This document shows positions 43,801-50,722 of a DNA stretch of 64,000 nt, piece after piece. The DNA comes from Fimbriimonadaceae bacterium (GTDB lineage: Bacteria > Armatimonadota > Fimbriimonadia > Fimbriimonadales > Fimbriimonadaceae). Every line of letters starts with the position of its first letter. Position 1 is the stretch's first letter. The translations under genes were made by a program, and so were the position numbers. Where the stretch lies: positions 404,605-468,604 of the forward strand of contig JAHBTE010000001.1 of the NCBI GenBank assembly GCA_019638675.1. Direction: 5' to 3'. Under the pieces are notes generated by a model. That model saw nothing but the letters and a program-made list of their open reading frames with translations, ran no database searches and was not told the origin of the DNA.

Positions 43801-43942
43801 ACTGAGTTTTGCCTTACCCGTGAAACAAGCGTGGCTCTGCGATTTGGAAGAGAAACCGCTCAACGAGTTAGAAATTCATGATGGTCAGGTTGTATTGCCA
43901 TACAAGCCGTTTGAAATTCTGACAGTAGCGGTGGATTTATAA
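40832..43942 (+). CDS. Alpha-mannosidase, glycoside hydrolase family 38
   Basis: A 1036-residue protein matching long bacterial/eukaryotic GH38 enzymes. The zinc site motif GHAHLDTAWLWPLDVT is near residue 248, the nucleophile Asp lies in VEADCNLTGAESLVRQFL near 330, and DVFGYCAALPQILQ and LYLFGFGDGGGGPTEW follow. A C-terminal half with the GH38 β-sandwich domains (RQRISLGPTPGIRFDTWVDW, EIQFGHVERPTHRNTTWD) closes the protein. No signal peptide is present, so it is likely cytoplasmic and acts on imported mannosides. The start is ATG 40832. It diverges from dprA and is followed by an inverted CGCC-TAAA-GGCG element at 43960-43971. Confidence 0.95.
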   Translation: MEKHASVTRRRIQQFIDFRLRELLIINPLPLATEISVASYPDAQSARKAKDWQSIEPGFTWGPPYQEGWYKVSGKLPEVPEGFVPVLVYGADPQVKWETGNIVEGTIWIKNVQRGGLDHGHEYFRLDPNESKIDLLVQTYAHNRETTVHRPEKPRTQLSETFHGFKVALLDQERMDLFYDAEFALNLADSIPPEDPAHATLIRALNEVCNEFQEENRRSFARCRRLIKNALGSLSSESKHTVYAVGHAHLDTAWLWPLDVTKLKMAHTTSVQLGLAERYPGHLYAHSQASQYEWLEKRHPDLFERVKSGIKAGNWEVVGSMWVEADCNLTGAESLVRQFLYGKQYFREKLGVETVDMWLPDVFGYCAALPQILQKFNIQAFLTQKMSWNQTNKIPHNTFWWQGIDGSRIFSHFPPADTYVADCSPTQISQSVKNHRDHARSDQSLYLFGFGDGGGGPTEWHIERLKRARLAPCLPMIESKVKAKDFFLQTIEQSEDLMTWVGELYLEFHRGTYTSQALCKQKNRTCEFLLRDAELLSCFHPQFPASYQSQRLEDAWKIVLLNQFHDIIPGSSVKEVYDEAARDYAVAENEARGVITETLAEIGKQFDTSGCQNPVALFHLADAPSQGSAPLVSGHIPSSLQCGDQTLPVQKVSDQLGERLIFPVPAAARGAVALGDFRASEPESEKRLKASNRKLENDEWVVRFDQHGNITSITSLDDVPVEFIRPGQLGNLFQLLDDRPLFWDAWDTELYAHETTLDLTRSVSFEVVERGPVRVAVELVKQFGKSTIRQRISLGPTPGIRFDTWVDWHEDHKFLKVMFPLNVNTTKSTCEIQFGHVERPTHRNTTWDMAKFEVCAQKWVDLSEGGHGVALINTGKYGHDIHGSDLRLSLLRSPKAPDPTCDMGEHYFSYVLLPHFDSPQQSDVVAAAYAVNAECHVVPLKKQKGEAGQLPAFVQTDSRSLVVEAVKKSEKSRHRIVRLYECHNSRGTAQLSFALPVKQAWLCDLEEKPLNELEIHDGQVVLPYKPFEILTVAVDL

Positions 43943-44016
43943 GGAAAGAACCGCTAATGCGCCTAAAGGCGTAGATTCAAACAAAGGTTCGGCATAAACT
44001 AGAACGTGAGGAACAG

Positions 44017-44325
44017 ATGAGCGAAAACATGGAAAAATTCCGCCACCTCGATGGCAATATGGCGGTGGTCGAATCGGAATATATGCGGATTGTGTTTCAA
44101 CATGGCGATCCGGCCGATGTTGGAATCAACGGTTGCCGTATTGAAGACGTTCTCGACGTGATCGTTGAAAAGCTCCTCGACTTCCAAGGCCGCGACCTTT
44201 CTTGCGAAGAAAACGCCACTGCGCTCTACCATCTTGACCTCGCCCGGGAAGCACTGCTTCTGCGCCGACGCCGACGCGAGATGCAAGGTCTGATCGGTAA
44301 GCGGGATAAACATAAGTCAGAGTAA
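44017..44325 (+). CDS. Small protein resembling the Acb2/Tad1 hairpin domain
   Basis: A 102-residue protein with GAGG eight bases before its ATG. Residues about 29-95 have the pattern HGDPADVGINGCRIEDVL, LLDFQGRDLSCEENATALYH, LDLAREALLLRRRRRE. This G-P-x4-VG-x-NG, FQ-x5-C-x-ENA-x-AL, R-x3-R arrangement is that of a domain I know from many phage and actinobacterial proteins named after Acb2/Tad1, phage sponges that sequester cyclic nucleotides and cADPR-type signals. The assignment rests on memory of that pattern, not a search. There are no phage genes around; the neighbours are GH38 and an OmpR-type regulator. The N-terminal 28 residues are not similar to anything I know. Function in a cell is open. 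Confidence 0.55.
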   Translation: MSENMEKFRHLDGNMAVVESEYMRIVFQHGDPADVGINGCRIEDVLDVIVEKLLDFQGRDLSCEENATALYHLDLAREALLLRRRRREMQGLIGKRDKHKSE

Positions 44326-44346
44326 TAGAGAGTTAATTTCAAAAAT

Positions 44347-44375
44347 TCCCTACCTAAGCTACGCTAAGGTAGGGA
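44347..44375 (-). terminator. Hairpin between convergent genes 44017-44325 and 44387-45055
   Basis: TCCCTACCT (44347-44355) pairs with AGGTAGGGA (44367-44375), with one mismatch and three more pairs inside, loop TAC. On the minus strand the stem is followed by ATTTTTGAAATT, so it should terminate the response-regulator transcript; it may also stop transcription from the other side. Confidence 0.7.
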
Positions 44376-44386
44376 CACGATAAGTA

Positions 44387-45055
44387 TCAACCAACGAACT
44401 TGTAACCCACGCCACGCACCGTCATGATGCGCTGGGGATTGCTGGGTTCGGCCTCTACGTTTTCGCGGAGCCAGCGAACGTGAACATCCACCGTTCGAGC
44501 GCTCACGTAAGCATCCTGGCCCCAAACGCGATCAAGCAAAATCTCGCGGCTGAAAACCTGCCCTTTGTTGCGAACCAAGAAGTAGATCAGAGCAAATTCT
44601 TTGGGCGAAAGCGTGAGCGGAGAATCGTTTAGCCAAGCTTCGTGAGTGCGGGGGTCAATCCGTAGGTTGCCGGATTCAATCGCTTCCACCGGAGTATCGC
44701 CTGTGGAACGGCGAAGAACCGATTTCACCCGAGCAGCGAGTTCTGCCAATGAAAACGGCTTGACAATATAGTCATCGGCTATTTCCAGACCCTTGACACG
44801 GTCTTCTTCCGCTGCTTTGGCAGTGAGGAAGATCACGGGCACGGTGGAATCTTTGCGGATGGCACGGGCAAGGTCTACGCCCGAACGCTGAGGCAACATG
44901 ATGTCCAGCAACAAGATGTCTGGTTTGATGAGCCGGTAAAGGCGCATCCCCTCCTCGGCGGTACCGGCGGTAAACACCGTGTACCCCTCCTTCCGGAGTT
45001 TATTTTCTACTGTTTCAAGGATTGTTTCTTCGTCGTCTACGAGTAGGATTTTCAT
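44387..45055 (-). CDS. OmpR/PhoB-type response regulator
   Basis: A 222-residue two-domain regulator. The receiver has the acidic pair VDDEE, the phospho-acceptor Asp in LLLDIMLPQRSG (about residue 52), FLTAKAAEED with Thr and VKPFSLAEL with the conserved Lys. The region just before the last motif reads GLEIADDYIVKPF, one residue shorter than the usual GLELGADDYIVKPF. The C-terminal winged helix (LTLSPKEFALIYFLVRNKGQ, SREILLDRVWG, RTVDVHVRWLRENVE, TVRGVGYKF) binds DNA. No histidine kinase is adjacent. The start overlaps the stop of the upstream gene by four bases (ATGA), so the two are translationally coupled. Confidence 0.95.
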   Translation of the reverse strand: MKILLVDDEETILETVENKLRKEGYTVFTAGTAEEGMRLYRLIKPDILLLDIMLPQRSGVDLARAIRKDSTVPVIFLTAKAAEEDRVKGLEIADDYIVKPFSLAELAARVKSVLRRSTGDTPVEAIESGNLRIDPRTHEAWLNDSPLTLSPKEFALIYFLVRNKGQVFSREILLDRVWGQDAYVSARTVDVHVRWLRENVEAEPSNPQRIMTVRGVGYKFVG

Positions 45056-46179
45056 GATGTGGCGATGATCTCAACGTTGGCGCGGGGTACACAGACCACC
45101 TCGCCGCTGTCGAGTTTCGCTTCCAAAACTCGGACTTCCGCCCCTGATTCAACTGTTTGAAGTTGTGCAGGCAGGCCTGTCACTTCACCCAATTGACCAA
45201 AGTAAGGCTCTCGAATCACACGGATTGGAGTGCCGATACCCAGAACGTTGCCGCTGCCCTCGGGGACAACATCACCGGCTGCATGCTCGATTGGAGCAAT
45301 CAGCTCAGGACGAATAACCCCAGCGCGTATCTGTGTCGCCCCATTCAAACTGGCGCTTCGCCCGGATAGGCTCTTCAACAGTTCGAATGTTCTCTTTGCC
45401 ATGCTTAACTTTCCGAAACCTTCTGTTACTACCAGAGTGGTCGTCACCTCTTCTTGCCCTGTGATGGCGACCCCGATTTCGTATCCCAAAAGCTCCGTCA
45501 GATCTACGTCTTTAACGGCACCCACAACAACCCCGACTACGCCGAGTTCGTTGACTTTCTTTAAAGCTTCTGCGGTGATGCCAGCACCACCCACCAAAAT
45601 ATTTCCTGCATCGGTTTCCAAAATATGCTGAACATCTAACACTTCATCCGCTGAATCAACCGCGATGCGAACCTGGCCATTGCGCTCGCCCCCGATTCCG
45701 AAGATGCCCTGAACCATCGCCCCGCGAGTTTGGATCGTCGCACCTTCACCGGCCATTACATCAATGACAGTACCATCCATGTAGGCGGTCATTTCAACCG
45801 GAATCGCGGCTTCGCGAACCAACACGTTTCCAGTGACGGTGGAGATACTTTCGATTTCTCCTGTGTAGTCACTGGTGATTTTGTTCTTGAAGTATTTACC
45901 GAACAAGCCTTTGGTTTCCGCAACCACTTGACCTGCTTCGACTTGGTCACCGACGTTGAAGTGGCAGAGGTCTTGAGCTTCTTTAGGTTCCACGCCTAAT
46001 CGCTCGGTTAACCGAATGTTTTGGAGCGGGCCGGGAAGCAATGCACGGGCGATAACTGTATCGTGATTGACCTTATCGCCAACGGAAACGAGCACTTCAC
46101 CTTTAATCGGCAATCGGCGTAATCGTTCAACAACGGTGTCCGCACTGACGGTCAACCCAGGTGTATATGCACTTCCCAT
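45052..46179 (-). CDS. Unknown barrel-type protein coupled to a response regulator
   Basis: A 375-residue protein from ATG 46179, with AAGG ten bases before; the frame is open to 46263 but that adds a poor N-terminus. I do not recognise the family with certainty. Repeated short β segments (EVLVSVGDKVNHDTVIARAL, FNVGDQVEAGQVVAETKG, TAYMDGTVIDVMAGEGA) look like barrel-sandwich/lipoyl-like or RnfC-type hybrid motifs, followed by an α/β region (GNILVGGAGITAEALKK, GVVGVVVGAVKDVD) and a C-terminal small β-barrel (EVTGLPAQLQTVESGAEV, then RVLEAKLDSGEVVCVPRANV) similar to KOW/SH3-like folds. Soluble; no signal peptide. It precedes and overlaps the regulator gene, so it may be the partner or sensor; this is inferred from coupling only. 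Confidence 0.65.
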   Translation of the reverse strand: MGSAYTPGLTVSADTVVERLRRLPIKGEVLVSVGDKVNHDTVIARALLPGPLQNIRLTERLGVEPKEAQDLCHFNVGDQVEAGQVVAETKGLFGKYFKNKITSDYTGEIESISTVTGNVLVREAAIPVEMTAYMDGTVIDVMAGEGATIQTRGAMVQGIFGIGGERNGQVRIAVDSADEVLDVQHILETDAGNILVGGAGITAEALKKVNELGVVGVVVGAVKDVDLTELLGYEIGVAITGQEEVTTTLVVTEGFGKLSMAKRTFELLKSLSGRSASLNGATQIRAGVIRPELIAPIEHAAGDVVPEGSGNVLGIGTPIRVIREPYFGQLGEVTGLPAQLQTVESGAEVRVLEAKLDSGEVVCVPRANVEIIATS

Positions 46180-46338
46180 ATTTTCTCTACCTTCGATGTG
46201 CAAATAAACGCACCCGAAAAGTTTAGCATGGCTTGAGAACAAGTTTTCAATTTGCTTCCCCAAACTGGGGTCTTAACAATTTAACTACCGAAGGATTAAC
46301 CTAGTGTTAAAGTGTGCGGAAGGGTACATTTTCTCCCT

Positions 46339-47367
46339 GTGAAAGCGATCGCAAAGACGCGACCAGACGTAGGGCTTGAGATTATTGAAGTCCCTGAACC
46401 CACCGTTCGACCAGGAACGGTGAAAATTAGAGTCGAACGCGCCTCTTTGTGCGGCACAGACCTCCACATTTACGAGTGGGATGAGTGGTCCAGCAATCGC
46501 ATCAAACCCACCCGAATCGTTGGTCACGAATTCTGCGGAACCGTTATCGAAGTTGGTGAGGGAGTTACCGACCGAAAAATTGGGGATTTTGTCGCCTCAG
46601 AATCCCATGTCGTTGATCCAAATTCGCCCGATTACCTCGCAGGCTTGGGCCACATCGACCGAACCACTCAGCTTTTAGGCGTGGATATTGATGGCGGATT
46701 TGCGCCATACGCGGTGATTCCCGCAATGAACGCGCGGCCAGTGCCAACCAGCGTGCCCAAAGATGTCGCCAGCATGCTGGATGCGCTTGGCAACGCGGTT
46801 CATACCGTGATGGATGGGCCAGTGGAAGGCAAAAATATTCTCATCACTGGGCTTGGCCCGATTGGGCTTTTTAGCGTTGCCATCTGCAAGTGCTTGGGCG
46901 CGCGTAATGTGTTCGCTACCGAAATTTCCCCTTACCGCACCCAACTCGGCATTGATTGTGGGGCCGATTTGATTTTCAATCCGCTCAAAGATGATGTTGC
47001 GGCGGCGTTTAAGGAGCACGTCCCCGATGGGTTCGACGCGGTTCTGGAAATGTCAGGGCATCCTTCTAGTCTTGAACTCGCGGTTGAGTACGCCCGCCCC
47101 GGCGGACGGATCAGTCTGCTCGGGCTCTACGCGCAAAACAAACAAACTATCGAACTCAACAAGGCGATTTTCAAAGGTCTATCCATCCACGGCATCATAG
47201 GCCGCCGCCTCTGGGAAACCTGGGATCAAATGATCTGGCTCTTGGATGAAAAAGGGCTGGATGTTTCGGCGGTGGTCACGCACCAAATGCCGTTCACCGA
47301 GTTCGAATCCGCGATTCAGGCGATGAAGAAAGGCGAAGCGGGCAAGGTCGTTTTGACGTTTGACTAA
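46339..47367 (+). CDS. tdh: Threonine-dehydrogenase-like zinc alcohol dehydrogenase
   Basis: A 342-residue medium-chain dehydrogenase from GTG 46339, which gives the normal MKAIAKTRPDVGLEIIEV start; the GTG at 46312 would add nine odd residues. The catalytic zinc site is visible (ASLCGTDLHIYEWD, GHEFCGTVIEVG), as is the NAD-binding GLGPIGLFSVAICKCLGARN and a C-terminal MPFTEFESAIQAMKKGEAGK typical of L-threonine 3-dehydrogenases, which convert threonine to 2-amino-3-ketobutyrate. The structural-zinc loop is replaced: SHVVDPNSPDYLAGLGHIDR lacks the four cysteines. kbl, the usual partner, is absent. The TAA overlaps the next gene's ATG. Confidence 0.85.
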   Translation: MKAIAKTRPDVGLEIIEVPEPTVRPGTVKIRVERASLCGTDLHIYEWDEWSSNRIKPTRIVGHEFCGTVIEVGEGVTDRKIGDFVASESHVVDPNSPDYLAGLGHIDRTTQLLGVDIDGGFAPYAVIPAMNARPVPTSVPKDVASMLDALGNAVHTVMDGPVEGKNILITGLGPIGLFSVAICKCLGARNVFATEISPYRTQLGIDCGADLIFNPLKDDVAAAFKEHVPDGFDAVLEMSGHPSSLELAVEYARPGGRISLLGLYAQNKQTIELNKAIFKGLSIHGIIGRRLWETWDQMIWLLDEKGLDVSAVVTHQMPFTEFESAIQAMKKGEAGKVVLTFD

Positions 47368-47840
47368 TGGTGGATTTGACCAAACACGCCATCAAGTTCC
47401 TGCTGAACGAAGTCCTCTACGGAACTGCCGAAGGAGCGGAAGGCACGTGCTTTGTTCAAGGTAATGAAGCTCTCCTCGCCACCCTCCAAGACCTCACCGC
47501 CGAAGAAGCTTCTCTTATCCCCGCGCAGGGCATGAGTTCCATTGCCGCACACGTGATTCATACAAACTACTATCTTTTTTTGAATCTGCAAGGCATGGAG
47601 GGTAACGAACTCGAAGGCGACTGGCCCGGCAGTTGGGCAAAACAAACTGTCACCGCCGAAGAATGGCTTGAACAGCAGTCGTTGCTCAAATCTCAGGTTG
47701 AGAGATTCTGTGAACTGCTCGATTCAATGGACTTTGAGGAGAAGTGGAACGTGATTGAAGGCATCGCCAACGTCGGTCATGCGGCGTACCACCTTGGCGC
47801 AATCCGACAGCTTTACCTTTTGATGAAAAGTAAGGCTTAG
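47367..47840 (+). CDS. DinB-family protein
   Basis: A 157-residue helical protein of the DinB/YfiT four-helix bundle type. Three regions hold candidate metal-binding histidines: SSIAAHVIHTNYYLFLNLQG near residues 53-72 and NVGHAAYHLGAIRQLYLL near 135-152, the latter with the H-x3-H typical of this family. DinB-like proteins are often thiol-dependent or metal-dependent transferases or hydrolases of unknown substrate. The ATG overlaps the tdh stop (TAATG), so it is co-translated. Its 3' end overlaps the small membrane-protein gene by four bases in the opposite direction. Confidence 0.75.
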   Translation: MVDLTKHAIKFLLNEVLYGTAEGAEGTCFVQGNEALLATLQDLTAEEASLIPAQGMSSIAAHVIHTNYYLFLNLQGMEGNELEGDWPGSWAKQTVTAEEWLEQQSLLKSQVERFCELLDSMDFEEKWNVIEGIANVGHAAYHLGAIRQLYLLMKSKA

Positions 47841-48097
47841 CGAGGCTTTTTAGAAGCCGGAGCTTCGGGTGATTTACTCGCCATCATACCGAGTACTACG
47901 GCAGGAACCAAGAACACTCCCGTCACCAAGAATCCGCGGGGCAAAATCACTTCTTTCACCATTGTCTGTGCCATTTCGGGCAACATCAGTGAACTCAGTT
48001 CAGCATTCGTAACGAGATAGGCAAAAGTTAAAAACGAGACACCAGTTAATAACAGAAAAATCAGCGAAGCAACTTGAAGCATCATCTGGCGACTCAT
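47837..48097 (-). CDS. Small two-helix membrane protein of unknown function
   Basis: An 86-residue protein from ATG 48097. Two transmembrane helices are evident (LQVASLIFLLLTGVSFLTFA and FLVTGVFLVPAVVLGMMA) with a short loop between them. The tail is Lys/Pro-rich and probably cytoplasmic. The frame is open to 48211, but the longer form would overlap the divergent TPR gene and add a Cys/Arg-rich start, so the shorter one is preferred. No family recognised. Confidence 0.6.
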   Translation of the reverse strand: MSRQMMLQVASLIFLLLTGVSFLTFAYLVTNAELSSLMLPEMAQTMVKEVILPRGFLVTGVFLVPAVVLGMMASKSPEAPASKKPR

Positions 48098-48185
48098 GCT
48101 GATTAAGACGTGAAAGCGCAAGCAGAAGAACCAACTGCAACCTAGGGTGCCTACCCCTCTCGACCCCAGCGGTACACTCGCCCTC

Positions 48186-50042
48186 ATGCAAATCGCCGTT
48201 CTGCCGTTCAACGCGGGGCCAGATACTCGCCACGAACTCGCCCGTCAGTTCGCTAGCTTCATCGTAGAAATTACTCAAGGCAATACAGATGCGGAAATCA
48301 ATGCCGCTAACTATATGGCGCAGGTTCAAGAAGGAGGCATCCCGAAAGTTGCCCAAATCAACCCAGCCGAAGTTTTGAACGAAGCAGAAATGATCCAGCA
48401 GTTCAAGGGTCAAGCCGAAATGGATTACCTGGTGGACGGGTTGTTCACGGAAAAAAGCGGCGGCGGAACACTAATCGTTCGGGTCTGGGGCAAAGACCCG
48501 GAAAAGCCAGAACAGCAAGAAGAATTCAGCTACCTCCCGGGAGGGCTCTATTCTGCTTTGCGAAGCGCGATTGAAATGCTAGTCAAGCTCGCTGGCGGCT
48601 CGCTCGCCCCAGAACTTGCAGAAGACGAAGCCCTGTTCGGCACAAAAGATACAGAAGCGTTTTTGAAGTTCGTGGAAGGCTACGACGCCCTGCGGTACAT
48701 CGAGCAATCTCAAGGAAACATGATCAGCACCTGGGATGTGACTCCTTACATGGAAAAGCTTGCCGAAGCGGTAGAAGCCGATACAGATTGGGAAGCTCCG
48801 TTCATGGTTCTGGTTCAGCTTTGCCGCATGTGCACCCAAATGCGGATCGGCAATGCAGAAAACATTGAAAAGCACCTCAAGAGGCTGACCGAAGTCGAAG
48901 CAGAAGATTCTCGTGGATGGTTCGCACTCGGCGAATTCTATGAAGCAGTCGGCAACTTGCAAGGCAGTTCCGAAGCATTTGAAAAGGCGGCAAATCTCGC
49001 TCCGGAAGAACCAGCGATCATTCATCGTTTGGCTCGTATCCAACTCGGACTTGGGATGCCTGTCAACGCCGAGCGCAACTTACGCAAAGCAATGGATATG
49101 GAAGACGACGAGAAACCGTCGCTCGACCTGCTCAGCGAAGTATTGGCTCAAACTGGTCGCGTTCATGAAGTGCCCGAGCTTTGGAAAGACTTGATTCGCC
49201 AAAACCCACAAAACGCCAAGGCTCACGCTCGGTATGCGATGTCGCTGATGGCGAACAATCGCAACGAAGATGCGATGCGCGCATTTGACGAAGGTTTAGA
49301 AGTTTTGGAAGATAACACCTACGTCAAGCGGTACTACGCGCCGATCCTGGCTCAAAACCCAGATGAAATTGACCGGGCGATGGACTTTTACGAAGACTGC
49401 ATTGATGTTGCGCCAACCGATCACGCGCTTCTTTGGGAGTACGCCCAAACTCTGGCCCGCGCAGATCGAGAGTTTGAAGTGCCGGATACGCTCCGCACGA
49501 TACTTTCATCGAGCCCCGACCAAAACCTTGCCGCAAACGCAAATGCTTGGCTTATCGAAATCGAGCAACCCAAACGAGCCGATGCCGTTCGCGATGCTTC
49601 GATCAAAGCTGAAAACGCAGATTACGAGGGGGCGATTAAAGATTTGAAGCCCCTGCGACAATGGCTCGGCGATTATTGGAAGCTGTGGATGGTTCTTGCC
49701 AGTTGCTACAACCAAATCAGCGAATTCGCCGATGCAGAAGAAGCTTCGCGCAAGGTTCTCGAACAGTTCCCCGCCTGCGAACCAGCATACGTTGAACTCA
49801 ATAACGCACTGGCCGGGCAAGGAAAACACGAAGAAGCATTCGGAATTATGCAAATCGCCTTCGCGAATATGTCAGGAAGCCTTCCGATTGCCGTGGCTTA
49901 CGCGAGCGCGGCAAAGAATATGGGCAACGGCGAAGAAGCTCGCCGGATCACCGGTCAAATCAGACAAGCGATCAAACAGCAAAATGCGGAACCTGATCAA
50001 GTGAAAGAATTGATTTCTGCGCTTGATCACATCGATGCGTAA
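48186..50042 (+). CDS. TPR-repeat protein
   Basis: A 618-residue soluble protein from ATG 48186 (a GTG at 48147 is in frame but less likely). The first 150 residues start QIAVLPFNAGPDTRHELARQ and look like a small α/β domain of the kind found before TPRs in adenylate-cyclase-like and transcription proteins. From about residue 220 on it is made of tetratricopeptide-like helix pairs (GWFALGEFYEAVGNLQGSSE, IHRLARIQLGLGMPVNAERN, YAMSLMANNRNEDAMRAFDE, WMVLASCYNQISEFADAEEA). TPRs bind protein partners; the partner is unknown. No signal peptide. A terminator-like hairpin follows. Confidence 0.85.
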   Translation: MQIAVLPFNAGPDTRHELARQFASFIVEITQGNTDAEINAANYMAQVQEGGIPKVAQINPAEVLNEAEMIQQFKGQAEMDYLVDGLFTEKSGGGTLIVRVWGKDPEKPEQQEEFSYLPGGLYSALRSAIEMLVKLAGGSLAPELAEDEALFGTKDTEAFLKFVEGYDALRYIEQSQGNMISTWDVTPYMEKLAEAVEADTDWEAPFMVLVQLCRMCTQMRIGNAENIEKHLKRLTEVEAEDSRGWFALGEFYEAVGNLQGSSEAFEKAANLAPEEPAIIHRLARIQLGLGMPVNAERNLRKAMDMEDDEKPSLDLLSEVLAQTGRVHEVPELWKDLIRQNPQNAKAHARYAMSLMANNRNEDAMRAFDEGLEVLEDNTYVKRYYAPILAQNPDEIDRAMDFYEDCIDVAPTDHALLWEYAQTLARADREFEVPDTLRTILSSSPDQNLAANANAWLIEIEQPKRADAVRDASIKAENADYEGAIKDLKPLRQWLGDYWKLWMVLASCYNQISEFADAEEASRKVLEQFPACEPAYVELNNALAGQGKHEEAFGIMQIAFANMSGSLPIAVAYASAAKNMGNGEEARRITGQIRQAIKQQNAEPDQVKELISALDHIDA

Positions 50043-50069
50043 TTGCATTTAGTTGCAACCTAAAGTTAA

Positions 50070-50099
50070 AATCCTTCTGTAACTACAGAAGGATTTTTT
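50070..50099 (+). promoter_or_regulatory. Terminator-like hairpin holding the Shine-Dalgarno of the next gene
   Basis: AATCCTTCTGTA (50070-50081) pairs with 50084-50095 over about 11-12 bases, followed by TTTTT. It is a good intrinsic terminator for the TPR gene. The right arm also contains AGAAGGA (50087-50093), correctly spaced (six bases) from the ATG at 50100, so any RNA that reads through carries a hidden SD. Confidence 0.85.
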
Positions 50100-50675
50100 A
50101 TGATCATCCCTTGCCCAAAATGCGGTCAGCAAATCCCCGCAACGCTTCAAAATTGCCAGTTCTGTGGTGCAATCGTTTCGCCCGCTATCCGCAGTGCAGC
50201 CAGAACAAAAGGGGGCGACGATGAACTAGAAGCAGGCTCAGGAATTGCTCCAGCGAAAGTGTGGGCCATCTACGGAGCACTTTGCTGGTTTCTTATTCTT
50301 ACTCACGGCATCAATATCATGTACATTCTTGTCTTCGGCCCTATTGCGAGCCGGAAGGCATTTGAACCAGATGTCATTAACACGGTGGGGATTATCATCG
50401 ATATCGTATTCATTATTATCGGGATTTGCTTACTTACAAAAGTTGAAAAGGTACGAGATTTCGTTACCACAGCATGCGTGATCGGTATTTTCTTCAACCT
50501 TCGCGCGCTTCTGTTCAACACGGTTGATATTTTAGTATGGGGAATGTTTGGAGTCTTGCTAACCGCTCTCACGGTATTCAGCATCATTATCAACGGTGGA
50601 CTAATTTGGTCAATTTACGAAACTCAACGGATCATGGCGTTTGAGCGCTACGATCAGACTCGGGTTCGGAGATAG
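50100..50675 (+). CDS. Zinc-ribbon membrane protein of unknown function
   Basis: A 191-residue protein. The N-terminus has a zinc ribbon (IPCPKCGQQIPATLQNCQFC, C-x2-C-x10-C-x2-C), followed by a linker and four predicted helices (IYGALCWFLILTHGINIMYI, IIDIVFIIIGICLLT, VTTACVIGIFFNLRALLF, FGVLLTALTVFSIIINGGLI). Many bacteria have such small zinc-ribbon/multi-helix proteins, whose role is unknown. The ATG starts right after the terminator-like hairpin of the previous gene. The following gene, ubiD, is 47 bases downstream. Confidence 0.75.
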   Translation: MIIPCPKCGQQIPATLQNCQFCGAIVSPAIRSAARTKGGDDELEAGSGIAPAKVWAIYGALCWFLILTHGINIMYILVFGPIASRKAFEPDVINTVGIIIDIVFIIIGICLLTKVEKVRDFVTTACVIGIFFNLRALLFNTVDILVWGMFGVLLTALTVFSIIINGGLIWSIYETQRIMAFERYDQTRVRR

Positions 50676-50722
50676 TCTCGCTGACCAAACGCTTGTTCCG
50701 CGTAGAATGCCATTAACGCCCC

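Noticed and set aside
44017-44325. Prophage remnant around the Acb2/Tad1-like gene
   Set aside because: No integrase, structural or lysis gene and no attachment-site repeats are visible around it; neighbours are ordinary chromosomal genes.
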